DNA of 64,000 nucleotides, from positions 18,137,017 through 18,201,016 of the forward strand of contig OZ038379.1 of assembly GCA_964036045.1 (NCBI GenBank), written 5' to 3'. The stretch is from Eutreptiella sp. 'Long Island Sound 2002' (lineage: Eukaryota; Euglenozoa; Euglenophyceae; Eutreptiales; Eutreptiaceae). The position numbers were made by a program, and so were the translations under genes. Below the pieces are notes generated by a model that worked only from the letters and a program-made list of their open reading frames with translations, was not told where the DNA came from and ran no database searches. Position 1 is the stretch's first letter. Each line of letters opens with the position of its first letter. This document shows, one piece after another, positions 29,401 through 60,337 of this stretch.

Positions 29401-32400
29401 AAGCCACCGGGTAGCTGCGGCGGTCCAACGCCATGGCACCGAGTAGCTCTACGGCAGCGGTGGCCTGCTGCGACAAGATGAGCATGCGGCTCTGAGCCTC
29501 GGTGTCCATGAGCTGGTATCGTGCAGAGTCCTGCAGTTGGACATACTCCATCAATGTACTCAGATCCTCCAGCTCTGTGTCGTACACCTTGTGCACCTGC
29601 AACACAAAGCGCGGTGGCAATGGCCACTGCCTGACATGCCCCAGCCTGAACACCACGAAAGTCCGCTTTACACTTGTTCTGGTTGGCTCCCTTGGCAGCG
29701 GCCTATCACACACAGCGACCATGGCCGGTCCAGGACCCTGCACCTGTGAAGCACAGCCGACTCTGGGGTCGGCCCCCTCGGCCCCATCCCCAGCCTTCCC
29801 GCATAACACCCAGTGTCCTCTGTCCGCCCGGAGTGCTGCTTTGTGGCCCCCGCTCCTGTCCCTGCCAAGGGCAACGCCTGCCCCCGCCCCTGCCCCCGCG
29901 GCCCCAAGAGATGCCCCTGATGGTGCTAGAATGAGCAGTCGCAAGGCCAAGCCCGTGACTTTCAGGACCTTCCCGTAAAACAGAACAGGTCGTGCCCCAT
30001 TACTTTGCCGTCATCACCTGGTGCCACTCCCTTTCAGTGGGCCCAAAGGAACCGAAAGAAAAGTCACATGCGAAGCCACTGCCATTGTAGCATCGAACAC
30101 CCTGAGACAGCTGTCAACAACCGTCAACCGGTCATCGGTTGACCACCAGCTGTCGGCGGTTGGCGGTCAAGCTTCCGTAATTAGAGCTGCCGCAATGGTT
30201 TGCAACCCACGTGTTGTGCGTGGGGATCGCAAATTGCAATTGCTTTTTTGCCCAACCATCACACGTGACACTGGATGGTGACAGGAACAGGCCCTTTCAG
30301 GGAAAAGGACGTTTGGCTTCTTACGGCCGATTGAAAGTGAAGGGCACAGGGGAGCGGTGGGAGACTGGCTTTGTCAACAGCCGGCACGTGGGGTGGGCAC
30401 AAGCAGCAGTGAGGAGACACACCTCCTCTGTGTCTTCATGTCTGGTCGAGTCTACTGCGTTTTGATTCGCTCTTTGGTAGGTGGTCACGGTAGTTGCTAG
30501 AAACTCCAAGAGCTCCGCCTGCATGGGGACCGCACGCGTGTGTGCACGTGCATGTGTATGTGCGTGTGGGTGGGTGGGTGAATGTGTGGGTGTGGGTGGG
30601 TGTATGTGTATGTTCATGTGTGTAAATATGTGTCGAGGGTGCGTCACAGCCATGGGCCAGCGATGGATGCGACCCAATGGTCCACTGACCCCTCCCTGCG
30701 TCGAATCTTAGCAACAACCCATTGTTGGTAACAATCAGGTCGGCTGATCAACTGCAGTGCGGGGCTTCACAGCTCGCACACCTGCATCCTCACATACAAC
30801 CGTGTCTCACCAGAATCAGTTGGCAACTGTGCGCGCGACACTCACGACACGTGATGCTACCCACTTCAAAAGCGACTTGGCCATACCGACGCATCCCAAT
30901 TCGAAAAAATGTGTGACTGCTCTGTGAATGACGGGTTGTGTGGGGTTTTCGCTTTGGATAACACGTTGCAGGACTGTTGCGTGTCATCAGTCTTTGCAAA
31001 TGTGGGTGGGGGCGGGGGAAGGGGGGCGTCGGTTGGCTAAGCTAACGGGGTTGGCATGTACCGAATGCCCAGGACACTCACTGGGGGGAGATGTCAAAAA
31101 AAAAAAGAGTCGAAGGATCACGGGCGGGGTATACGAGCATCCATGGCCATCCAATGTGCAAAGTAGCCAGCGTCACCACTGCTCAGCGGAGCCTGTGCGC
31201 CGTGACACTGGGCACCAAATCCAAATCCCTCTCGCTCCCCCGACACAATCATTTCACTCCCCTGGCCCCACACCGCCTGCCACAATGGCGTGCGCCATCC
31301 CAGTCTCCCCGCCTCCCACCGACCTCCCCCACCATCCGCCGCCCAACGACACCAACGTAGCTGCACCTCGGCCTCTTCCGCAATGGCTGAGCGGCCCATG
31401 CTCTCCTCTTCCAGGCAACGCTGCCACGGGAAATTCCTGGCATTGGTGAGCTCCACAACGGTGTACAACTGCGAAAGCTCTTCCGTGTACATCTGCCCGG
31501 CCCGTTCCAGATCCGCCGACAGCTTGGAGATCGTCGAGTCCTTGTGCTGCAGCAGCTGCTGCAGCACCCCCTCGTGCTGGTACCGGAGGTCCAGCAGGCC
31601 GGTCTGGTGCGCCACCTGCTGCTGGAGCAGTCCCTGCTGCGCGGCGTCCTCCGCGTGCCGTTGCTGGAGGATGTCCGACATGGCGACGAGCTGCTCATCC
31701 AAAATCCTCAGCCGAGACACGAGTTCATCCTCAACGAACGTGGACAACTGCCTGTCACCTGCGAAAAGGCGTGCCTGCGGTCTGGGCAAGAGGCCCAAAG
31801 CGGAACACACTTGCGAATCTTGGGCCCATTTTCAACCCTGGCCTCATGGGTGACAGGCAGCAGGAAGTTGGACCCCTGAACATTGGTCAGTGTTCATTGA
31901 AAACGGTGGTTGTAGGTGGGGGCGGGGTTGCAGTGTAGTGCAACCGTCTCCATGACCTACTTGTTCGTGACCGCAACTGTCGGTCGAAAATGTGGCCGGG
32001 AGGCGCATGGTATGGGGGGCTCGAGGGACACCCGGTGGTTTCCCAAATTAGTATCGCCGCCCCAGCCAATTTTCGGATCGGGCCGAAAAATTTCCCCACA
32101 TGCACACACACAGGATGGAGGTGTGCCAGCCGTGAAGCACTGCAAACAATTTGTAGGGTGGTTGATCAGCGAACCTACATCACCAAAAACGAGGTGATAA
32201 TAAAATTCGTAAAAAAAACTTGGGGGGTTGTTTCATTCATGGTTGGTTACCGTATGGGGGGGGGGGGTTAAACTGCCCGAAAATATGACATTGCATCACG
32301 GGAACGGGTGCGAGGACGGCTTGAATGCGACAAGAGGCTGGTGGAATGATCCAACAACCCGTCAACGCTACACGTCATCGTCACCACACTAAGACAAAAG

Positions 32401-32857
32401 TGGGGCATCTACGGGAATGCTCGCGCTTTTGAGGAGACATGTCAAGGGTATTTTGCATCGCATTAGAGCACATGCCACAAGACATACTAGATCGGGTGAA
32501 TTCGAACATGCGATTCAACTCCTCCAGCTCCGTGTCGTAGGCGGTTTGCAAGCCCCCGAGAAGGGCTTGGACACCAACCGTGCCTTCGTGAGTCAAGTCA
32601 AGCGGAGGAAACCCCCCTTGCGCAATGGGGGCGGGGGAGGCCATTCCCACTTGCTGTTGGACATCCGGTCGCAAGAAGCCCATGTACGCGGTAACACCGC
32701 GGCCCATCGCCGGGGCCAAGTCCTCTGCGGTGGTGATCGGCAAAGCGTCGTCAGAGGAATCCCCGGCAGATCCGGCAGAGGAGACTGCGGGGGCGGCATC
32801 ACTAGAACTCGAGCTCAAGGAGCCGGAACCACGCAACACCACTTCAGGGATGGTCAT
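1..32857 (-). CDS. Giant tandem-repeat coiled-coil protein gene, five exons, C-terminal part outside window
   Basis: Join (minus): 32857-32488, 31758-31367, 29596-29377, 25365-24986, 23440-1. Intron phases are 1, 0, 1, 0 and each donor matches the next acceptor. The visible product is at least 8,267 residues (order of 0.9 MDa). It is rich in Glu, Gln, Ala, Leu and Arg with heptad-like spacing, i.e. coiled coil; I see no signal peptide, membrane segment or enzymatic motif. Residues about 767-3197 are the 523-aa repeat array and about 3668-8267 the 426-aa array. Such proteins usually act as structural scaffolds or tethers (cytoskeleton, centrosome or basal body, Golgi), but the sequence does not show which, so no function is assigned. 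Upstream extension is possible (see the Ser/Pro exon at 33,684). Gene existence is strongly supported by the stop-free length; exact splice sites are inferred by eye. Confidence 0.85.
5576..13602 (-). repeat. Higher-order repeat in array A: 4,193-bp block present twice
   Basis: Bases 5576-9768 reappear at 9410-13602 (offset 3,834 bp, three units) with no difference found by eye. Shared unit-specific variants mark the pairs 6412/10246, 7690/11524 and 8968/12802: GTTGCACTC at about 6,546 and 10,380, AGCTCTACACTG at about 7,888 and 11,722, GATCCGGCTCG at about 9,115 and 12,949, CGCACCGCAAG at about 8,622 and 12,456. The identity ends at single-base differences: A at 5575 versus G at 9409 on the left, T at 9769 versus C at 13603 on the right. 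This is a recent segmental duplication inside the array (or an assembly artefact). Confidence 0.85.
13801..15211 (-). other. Coding linker between arrays, with decayed array-A sequence
   Basis: In-frame part of exon 5 (about 470 residues) that is not tandemly repeated. From 13,801 to about 13,860 it still resembles the array-A unit, then diverges into Ala/Glu-rich coiled coil (e.g. RASQQEEILMLERAEAEARV; RLQEEIQDKDEARVSAAFKL). A module-like EYCSIMEKLGVWHH lies near 14,265. From about 14,599 to 14,916 a 318-bp segment returns to close array-A identity, then diverges again. I read the whole stretch in the exon-5 register and found no stop. Confidence 0.85.
15212..22504 (-). repeat. Array B: 1,569-bp (523-aa) coding tandem repeat, 4.65 copies
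   Basis: Units are 15212-16780, 16781-18349, 18350-19918, 19919-21487 and a partial one, 21488 to about 22504 (1,017 bp). Spacing is exactly 1,569 bp (523 codons). Copies are almost identical; scattered single-base differences include GTCGTTGG versus GTCGATGG at about 16,055/17,624 and a CGC/TGC change near 18,730. The minus-strand product is coiled coil with two module copies per unit, YQEEIEELGHAFEATRTLQE and YCMEVEELGSAVEASKAFEQ, plus ERDSTIQKLQEEQETGKERQ. The first unit in transcription order is cut at 22,504, where it joins unique sequence (IQGLN|RQVRGLEDT). Confidence 0.97.
23441..24985 (-). other. Giant gene intron 4
   Basis: 1,545-bp intron between exons 4 and 5 (donor GTATTG, acceptor TCATCGCAG). 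It holds poly-G near 23,721, poly-C near 24,400 and two imperfect copies of a CACATAACCCC...GGGGGGT motif at about 23,880 and 23,965. No convincing exon was seen on either strand. Confidence 0.6.
24986..25365 (-). CDS. Giant gene exon 4
   Basis: Residues 328-454. The acceptor is TCTCTCTTCATCTTGCAG; its first two bases (AA) complete the phase-1 codon from exon 3 (G+AA, Glu). The exon is continuous amphipathic coiled coil (LEETQRRWGLVQSEHQDF; QQMRTLQSELAAARRAL) and carries the module variant YSGEIHEVGSMVEWMRLQ followed by AEVEDRIALM. The donor is GGGCAG|GTATTG at 24985, phase 0, directly compatible with exon 5. Residues past the donor lose coiled-coil character. Confidence 0.82.
25366..29376 (-). 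other. Giant gene intron 3
   Basis: 4.0-kb intron between exons 3 and 4. It contains G/C homopolymer tracts (about 25,670; 26,650), T-rich stretches near 26,770-26,850, short TG-rich tracts near 26,000-26,080 and tRNA-like sequence at 28.87-29.09 kb. The ORFs here are short and of low-complexity composition; I see no exon I would defend. Confidence 0.55.
28875..29085 (-). mobile_element. tRNA-like (SINE-like) sequences, two tandem pol III box sets
   Basis: On the minus strand TACTTGAGCGG (29073-29063) fits the A-box consensus TRGYNNARNNG except for one base, and GGTTCGATTCC (29029-29019) is a perfect B box. The D-arm region resembles tRNA-Leu/Ser (GAGCGGTCAAAGG). About 90 bases downstream a second perfect A box, TGGCTCAGTGG (about 28,939-28,929), is followed by a degenerate B box, GGATCCGAATGC. 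The acceptor and anticodon stems do not pair, so I call tRNA-derived retroposon remnants rather than tRNA genes. They lie inside intron 3. Confidence 0.45.
29377..29596 (-). CDS. Giant gene exon 3
   Basis: Residues 255-327 plus one base. The acceptor is TTTGTGTTGCAG in phase 0, and the exon starts VHKVYDTELEDLSTLMEYV. It contains one complete module: YDTELEDL, then a Q/L-rich helix, then EAQSRMLILSQQ. The donor is CCCAG|GTCAGT at 29376 in phase 1, a near-consensus site. Reading past the donor gives a Pro-rich, non-helical sequence, consistent with intron. Confidence 0.78.
29597..31366 (-). other. Giant gene intron 2
   Basis: 1.77-kb intron between exons 2 and 3. It has a GT-rich, imperfect (GTGTGTGG)-type tract at about 30,535-30,640 and a repeated CAACCGTCAACCGGTCATCGG-like, GGTTGG-rich segment near 30,110-30,170. 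No exon evident. Confidence 0.5.
31367..31758 (-). CDS. Giant gene exon 2
   Basis: Residues 124-254, coiled coil throughout (e.g. LSTFVEDELVSRLRILDEQL, YTEELSQLYTVVELTNAR). The acceptor is a pyrimidine-rich CCTTTTCGCAG; its leading GT completes the single base left by exon 1 to give Ser. The joined sequence across that junction aligns with the module in exon 3: both carry YDTELE[ED]L followed about 25 residues later by SR[LM]-x-IL. This independently supports the splice. The donor GAG|GTGCAG at 31366 (phase 0) is the weakest site in the chain, but it is the only nearby GT that keeps frame with exon 3. Confidence 0.75.
31759..32487 (-). other. Giant gene intron 1
   Basis: 729-bp intron with a strong GTATGT donor and the CCTTTTCGCAG acceptor. 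It carries a poly-G run near 32,260 and no credible coding sequence. Confidence 0.6.
32488..32857 (-). CDS. Giant gene exon 1 (putative start exon)
   Basis: Encodes residues 1-123, beginning MTIPEVVLRGSGS. A Ser/Ala/Asp-rich low-complexity segment follows (SSSSSDAA...), then the first coiled-coil module, YDTELEELNRMFEFTRS. The ATG at 32857 is preceded in frame by a TGA at 32947-32945 with no intervening ATG, which supports it as the initiator if this exon is 5' terminal. The donor is GTATGT at 32487, leaving phase 1. Alternatively the exon is internal: an acceptor (CGACTTCTTCAG, ending 32882) would start it at 32881 in phase 0, adding eight codons (PWFPQSLA) and allowing a join to the Ser/Pro-rich exon further right. 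A short upstream ATG in another frame overlaps the start. Confidence 0.75.
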
Positions 32858-33683
32858 CGCGAGTGATTGCGGGAACCACGGCTGAAGAAGTCGTACATGG
32901 AGAGCACACCCACCGTTTACAACGTCCTCCTCGAGCCCTTGCTTTCACCCCTCGCTTTCCGTCCATGAAAAAAAAAAGAAGGAGGATAACCGTCACTTGG
33001 TCATCCAATGCATGACTCCCCGCATGTCCTCGGAAAACATGCCGGCTCATCGGCACCAAGCATTTCATTTCCTTGTTTTGGCGCGTGGCGATATCACCCG
33101 CTTAGGTTCACACGAATCCAAGTTTGGAGCGGTCGTGGCTTGCTAAAACATAACTTGATATACACCAAAAAAAGTGAACGAATTGCGTGGAGATTGACAA
33201 CAGTACACACGAGCCAATCGTGACAGGGATGCGCACGCGTATCTTAGCTGATTGTGTGTGTGCTTTTTTGTTATCCATCGGTGAAGATAGTTTGTGGCAA
33301 GTACAAGGGGGGGGGGGGAGCGGGCACTAAACTTAGAAGAGAGTGTTCCGTGTGGGTATTTCATTTTCCACATGGCATATTCCGGCGGTCCGCATTGTTG
33401 GCGAAGTTCGCCAAAAGGGAAGCTCATGGCCCCAACTAATCCATGCTCCCTTGGGCAAACAAGTAACCAAGCAAATTCCGTCGAATGGCAAGACCATGTT
33501 GTGCACACACGGCTTCGGGAGGCGCCCTCCTAAGATATTGTCCGATTTTGTTCCGCCCCCCCGTTGGGTGTGTAAGCACGCATGGTGACCGGGAAATTAG
33601 GGCAACAATAAGCTCCAAGCAAGCTATGGGAACAGTGGAAAAAGTGGAGTGGAAAAAGTGGGGTCGTCGAAGCAAGGGCCCAC

Positions 33684-34109
33684 CTGTTGAACCACGCCAA
33701 GAGGTTCATACGGTGTTGATGTCGATGGGTTTGATAATGGAGTGCTTGGTTTTCCCGTGTGTGTGTCGGAGGTTCTTTGGGGTTGGAGTTGACCGGGAGC
33801 TAAAGGATTTGGCCTCGAGTGCATGGCGGTGTTAGCCGAAATTGGAGAAAGCGGAGCTCCTTGCGGCGTGTCCGCAATCACAGGAAGTGTGGGTCGCCGG
33901 AGTGTGGATAATGGTGTGGGTGAGGCGAGTTGTGAGGCTGATGATGACCGGTAGACCGGGGCTAGCCTACTCGTCGGGTCGACGCGGGGACCGTACGAAG
34001 GCTCAGCCCCTTTTGAGCTAGGGGTTGACCCACTCTCGCTTGAAGCGGTACTTCCATGAGCACTTCCTTGGCTGCGAGATCGATTATGTGGTCTCAAGAC
34101 GCGCGAGTC
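33684..34109 (-). CDS. Ser/Pro-rich exon, possible N-terminal extension of the giant gene
   Basis: 426 nt (142 codons), phase 0 on both sides. The acceptor is TTTTTTCGTTGCAG, the donor CAACAG|GTGGGC. The product is a disordered, Ser/Pro/Arg-rich sequence with no stop (DSRVLRPHNRSRSQGSAHGS; RLAPVYRSSSASQL; STPLSNPSTSTPYEPLG). It lies 800 bp upstream of giant-gene exon 1 on the same strand and could splice in phase 0 to the acceptor ending at 32882. It may instead belong to a separate gene whose other exons I could not find. It sits at the edge of the AT-richer segment. The coding call is moderate; the link to the giant gene is inference. Confidence 0.5.
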
Positions 34110-35818
34110 CTGCAACGAAAAAAGGGCGGGTGCAATCGGCACGCCGGTGCATAAGTCCGCTCATTGCCTGTATCGACGATAGGCGGACCCAAAGAGAAAC
34201 TCTAGGCCACGGTTTCCCTCTCCGTTGGCCATTTATCCACACCCAAGCCACTTGCGGAATGTGTTTCCAAAAGGACGTACCTGTGGAATTGTCTTCGGTG
34301 GCATACGATGAGATAGTATTCCCTTGTCGTGAGCCTAATAAGAATGGCAAAGAGTGATAACTCTTGATGTGCCGCATAACGGAAGTACGTGGACGAAGCA
34401 CAATACCTAACCGGTTCTTGCACAAACGGTCCTCTTCACGTATTGATGCATAACTTCTTACCAAGGAGAAAAGTATCTACGACACAAGATAGGAAGTTGG
34501 CCTTGAATTGCGGTCGAGATGGCTCGATGTGGTTGGCAAGCACCTTCGATTTGCCTTTGAGGGAAACTCAAGAACAATGCTCCTTCACGAGGCAACGGTT
34601 TTTGGAATGCCCGGTTTCCACATTACGTAAGGATGAAGGATGTGTGGAAGGGAAGTTTGGAATTAGAGTTTCGTTGGATCAATTGGAATTGTGATTTCGT
34701 TTGATCAGCATCTACCAATGTTGCCGTCGCAGCCAACCAAAATCCTACAATTCCGAGATTCCTACAATCCTACAATCATACAATCAGATAATCACATAAC
34801 TACCCTTCCTCGCATTGCATTAAAATCCGATATGCCTTGAAGTGGGAAAGGGGAATTTGTCCCAATTTGTCTGTCGCTTTCGGGCTGTCTGTCGGGATGG
34901 TCGTTGGGAGGGGCGCGTTGGTCTACACGGCAACTTGTTGCCGCGAGCTCACGGAGAGCATTAGAAAACATTTTGACCGCGTTCCACCAACATCTGCTTG
35001 CCGGATGATATTTTAATATCAGTGGCTGCATTTGAAATTTTTCCGCTTACGGACGAAATTCATGTCTTTGCATTACCTTTGGGCGAAATTTAATGCGTCG
35101 GGACGAAATTCATTGCTGAGGGAAATTACGAAATCCACTACCGTGCCGTGCATATTCGTATGCAACCTTCGCGAGAAGGAAACCGGAGCGTGCGTTGATC
35201 ACCGTCAATAACGGATGTGACTCATCGAAACCAATTTTAATCCCTCCGAAGCGGTATCATTGAGACGGGCTCTCAACAAGAAAGCGTCGCCCGAGAATGG
35301 AATCGGTGTTGTGGGAAGCGGAGAACAGAGTGTCAACATTTGGTTAAGGAAACGCGGGTGATCTGCCAATATTATTGATCATTTTAGGGGCAAGTACTCG
35401 AATCTTTGGAGTCAGTCCATGGCGGACTTCGAAGGTCCTTCTTTGCCCCCGATTCCGTCACCCGAACGTCCAACGCAAGCAATGGGTGACAAGGTGTGTT
35501 TCGCCAAAGTCTCACACTCTTCCACATTCGGGTCCCACGTTTTTGGTACCCAAAAGCAATTTGCACGCCTACACCTTTCAACCTAGATTCAAGAAGGGTT
35601 GCGTTTGCCAAGAATATCCCCGTCCGGCCACAACGTGACGTCGCCAGCAGATGAGTCAGGACGGGTGTGACGTGGTTGAGTGTTGTGCTCGTCTCATGCT
35701 GCGCTGCTTGAAGTTGACGGAGATGTGGCATCCCGAGATTCCGAACTAGCGGATATTGTTGCAATTTGGAGTCCGTCGGTGTGACTTTAATGCTGCGTAG
35801 GGCTCTTCGGCGGCACAG
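34110..35818. other. AT-richer intergenic or intronic stretch with small repeats
   Basis: No gene supported. Visible structure: imperfect tandem copies of TCCTACAATC (about 34,740-34,795), and GACGAAATTCAT twice (about 35,053 and 35,102) with a related GGCGAAATTTAAT between. Base texture differs from the flanking G/C-tract-rich DNA. Confidence 0.5.
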
Positions 35819-36064
35819 ATCCTGTTGGACAACTCGCAAACGCTAGAACTTGCCTTGGAGGTTTTGGTTAGCGAAGAACAAGTTGTTCGAAGAGATATCA
35901 TTTCCAAGCAAGATGTTGACGCGATCCGCATCGTCCGAGATGTTCAAACGAGCCTCTCCCGCGGAAGCGGTGAGACGGTGCCCGACGCTTTTGCATCATA
36001 CCACACGCAATATCTATTCTCCAACCCTCAAGAATTTTGGGAGACCGTGTGGAAATTGCAGAAG
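35819..36064 (+). CDS. Probable plus-strand exon, unrecognised
   Basis: 246 nt, phase 0 to phase 0. The acceptor is CTCTTCGGCGGCACAG and the donor CAGAAG|GTTTGC at 36065. The product is helical and mixed charge (TLELALEVLVSEEQVVRRDI; ASYHTQYLFSNPQEFWETVW) and looks like ordinary globular protein. It could join in phase 0 to the candidate exon at 38,775 as a 5' part of the plus-strand gene, or belong to another gene. I do not recognise a domain. Confidence 0.45.
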
Positions 36065-37556
36065 GTTTGCATGTTTGCCGTTGCCCGGACGTGTTCGTAT
36101 ACATGCTTGAGCGACCCCTGAGCCGTGTTGGTGATACATTTTGCTCCCATGTTTTGCATGCATGTTGCATCGTAGCAATTGCCCTTTGCATGCGCGGAGG
36201 GCTCGAGTTCCACCTTTCCATGAGTTCGCATCTTACACTCATGCAACCGGCATGCGCACGTGTGCCCTTGCACGAGAAGGACGGTGAAATTTCGACTTGT
36301 TCGACTTGTTCGCCAAATTTTGACCTGCAATACTTGGAAAAACGATATTCCCCGCACAACTTAAAAAACATTGGTCGTATGTTACAGTCCATCGTGTAAT
36401 CATGCATTCATAGCTTTGTGCGGTTTCTTGAGGGTTCCAACGGTGAACGAAGGTGCCATCAGATACGTGCTGAAATTCCAAAAGTAGCACCAGTATTTAG
36501 GCTTGAAGTATCACTAGTTCTCAAGTGGTGCCGCAGCAAGACAGAGAGTGCATATTTTGCCCTTAGATTGCATACTTTGCTACTATGCTTCCGGAAACTG
36601 TGATTTTATAGCGTTTGGCTTTCCTTGTGTTGCTTTGCCTAAAGGAACATAGCCCTAGTGGGAATTTCTAGTCAGAATTGATTAACTCGGTCCACATGTC
36701 AATGCTTGGTGGAATCTCCGATCTACTTTGCACCCCATTATATTTGGTAATTTTGAGAGTTTCATACACCCGTCCATGGAGTTAGGATTTGTGAATTTTT
36801 GACGCTCGGAAGAATGATTTGCTTGATCTCTCGGGATTGCCCCTAATAGCGCCATGTTCAATTGTGTGCCCCGCACGTGTGCCATTGAGGCACCAACAAC
36901 GTAGCTACACTTGGTTGAACATCAATCAAGCCTAGCGGCCCTACCACTTCTCCATTCGTGTCCTACATCAACACAATCATCAAATGCGACTCGATGAAGT
37001 AAAATGACACGAAATCAACCATTTTGGACTCCGTTACGGTTTTTGGTTTGCATGGTTTGCGCGGCATTAGCCTTCCGGCACTGAAGCGAGTTTGAAAGGG
37101 ATTTTCAAATGCAAACAACAATCGGTGCAACCACCACATTTTGGTTGACAGATCAAAATGAAGGCCACTTGGTGATTTCGTATGCATAGCATCGGTTGTG
37201 CGTCAACGGTTGTGCGTATTTTGGACGGAAGGCGGCTTCGAAAGGTGGCCAAGCAAACTAGGCAAAGAGAGACTAGAATCCATATCCGCCAGAGGATTGC
37301 ATGGACTGAAATTTTTCGTGGAAAGAGGTATCTTTGGAATGCATGGATGGGGTTCATTAGTTTGCACGTTTCACATAAAATCAAGCGAAGCCAAAAGTCG
37401 GGCAACAAAAAAAAAGCGAAGCCAAAAGTTCGTATGCGGGGTTGTTGCATTGTCGATGTGTAGTTATTGCATTTTCAAAGCAATGGCTCGAAATTAATTT
37501 CTTCCGATTTGACACTCAATCACCCCTGCCGCTTCGGCATTGGTAGCCCTAGTCCA

Positions 37557-37559
<3 letters not shown>
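36065..37559. other. No supported gene
   Basis: AT-richer DNA with scattered short ORFs on both strands. A basic plus-strand ORF at 37,182-37,463 has no splice context I trust. Nothing annotated. Confidence 0.4.
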
Positions 37560-37644
<85 letters not shown>

Positions 37645-37727
37645 TGTGTGTTGCATACAAAAAATTGTCATGCTACCGAATTGCAAGTTATGTCTTTTTG
37701 ACACTTCGTTGGCTTTGGCATTGCGTT

Positions 37728-37775
<48 letters not shown>

Positions 37776-37826
37776 TGGAGCTTTTGCTCGTTACCCATGA
37801 CATTGCGTTGCACACACACACACACA

Positions 37827-37860
<34 letters not shown>

Positions 37861-38060
37861 CATAGCCACTACATGATGTTTTGCCTAAGTCGTTTCAGAG
37901 TTCAAGCGAAAACACCTCAAGTCAACCATGTATGATAGGAGGATGGCACTATGTTCGTCGACTAGTGATTCGGTATGCAATGGTTGTAATGACTAGACTG
38001 CAGGTTATGTCCTTTTGACACTCCGGAGCTTTTGTTCGTTGCCTTTGGCATTGTGTTGCC

Positions 38061-38092
<32 letters not shown>
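37560..38092. repeat. Cluster of four (CA)n microsatellites sharing a leader
   Basis: (CA)n at 37560-37642 (about 41 units), 37729-37773, 37811-37829 (passing directly into (CT)n to 37857) and about 38060-38092. The last three are each preceded by a version of TTTGGCATTGCGTTG and, further upstream, TTTTGACACT or GAGCTTTTG(C/T)TCGTT. The cluster therefore looks like duplications of a (leader + CA) cassette rather than independent microsatellites. Confidence 0.85.
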
Positions 38093-38774
38093 AACCTTCA
38101 TCCGTTGCTCCGGCTAGGCTGCGGCCACCAGTTTTTTTCGGATAAAAGTGAAGAACAATTCATGAACCCAAAAGCGTTGCCACACCGGCTGTGCCATGCT
38201 CTGGTAATAATTTGTCATGTAAATTAATCCGCAAATGTATTTCTTGCACTATCATGCAGTTTTGCGTTTGGTCTGCACATTTTATAGTGTCTTCTCAAAA
38301 ACCCGCGGTTGTGGTTTTCTTTGCGCATGTGCTGTGCCCGCCAATCGGTGTGAACAAGTACAAGAGGCCCCGAACCTGACGACGGAAAACGGCAAAGCAG
38401 GCAACTACATGGATCAATTGCGCGGAAGGCGCCGAAGCAAGAATTTGGCCGAATCTTTGAAGGGGAGCTTTAGGGGGGGGGGGGGTGGCAGTTGTACGCC
38501 GGGCGCGATTTACGCCCCAAATTAAGGAAGCGTCAAGTAAGGCCCGTATGACATAAAAGCAAAAGCTCGTGTTCCAGGTTATAAATGCCGAAGAATCAGC
38601 ATGTTAGCTTCTCGCAACACGCAAACGCACACGAATAAGCTAATTGTAAGCATTGGCGTGAACCCGAATTTTTGTGCTTTCTAGCTATTTGTAAGGTCGC
38701 ATAGCCGCTTTTGGTTCACAGGATGGATCTTAGCTGCATATCTCAACACTACGAAACACAACCAGGGCATTCAG
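38093..38774. other. No supported gene
   Basis: Contains a poly-G run near 38,476. The short ORFs have no splice or composition support. Confidence 0.4.
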
Positions 38775-38910
38775 GAGAAAATGCTCTTGGGTTATGATTT
38801 TGACAGCGAGGGCTTTCAACATATTACAATCCCAAATCTTCAGGAGAAAAGGGGGACGGAATTCTATGTCCGGATCACCGGGTCACGAATCCATCGGTTT
38901 CCAAAGGGTG
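38775..38910 (+). CDS. Candidate exon, 3' boundary unresolved
   Basis: After an acceptor at GGCATTCAG (or 9 bases earlier at CACAACCAG, same phase) the frame reads EKMLLGYDFDSEGFQHITIP and then RGTEFYVRITGSRIHRFPK, which looks like globular protein, before running into poly-C. No clean donor matches the next exon: the GGGTGC site near 38,909 gives phase 1, while the exon at 39,113 needs phase 0. Kept as a weak candidate for the 5' part of the plus-strand gene. Confidence 0.3.
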
Positions 38911-39112
38911 CTTTGCCCCCCCCCCCCTTTCCTGGTTTGCCTTGGTTTGCATTTGTCTGTTTTTTAATTAGGTCACACCCCCCCCTTTCCTGGGGGCCCC
39001 CTAATGTGAGCGAACGAGTGATCGATGGAGACACCAACGTGGATTTTCAGTTTTAGTGTCCAGTTGTTGGGTTGTCGGGTGCCAATGAGTGTTGTCGGTG
39101 TCCGTGTTCCAG

Positions 39113-60337
<21,225 letters not shown>

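Noticed and set aside
37467-37876. His/Thr-rich ORFs in the (CA)n region.
   Set aside because: Microsatellite translations with no supporting context.
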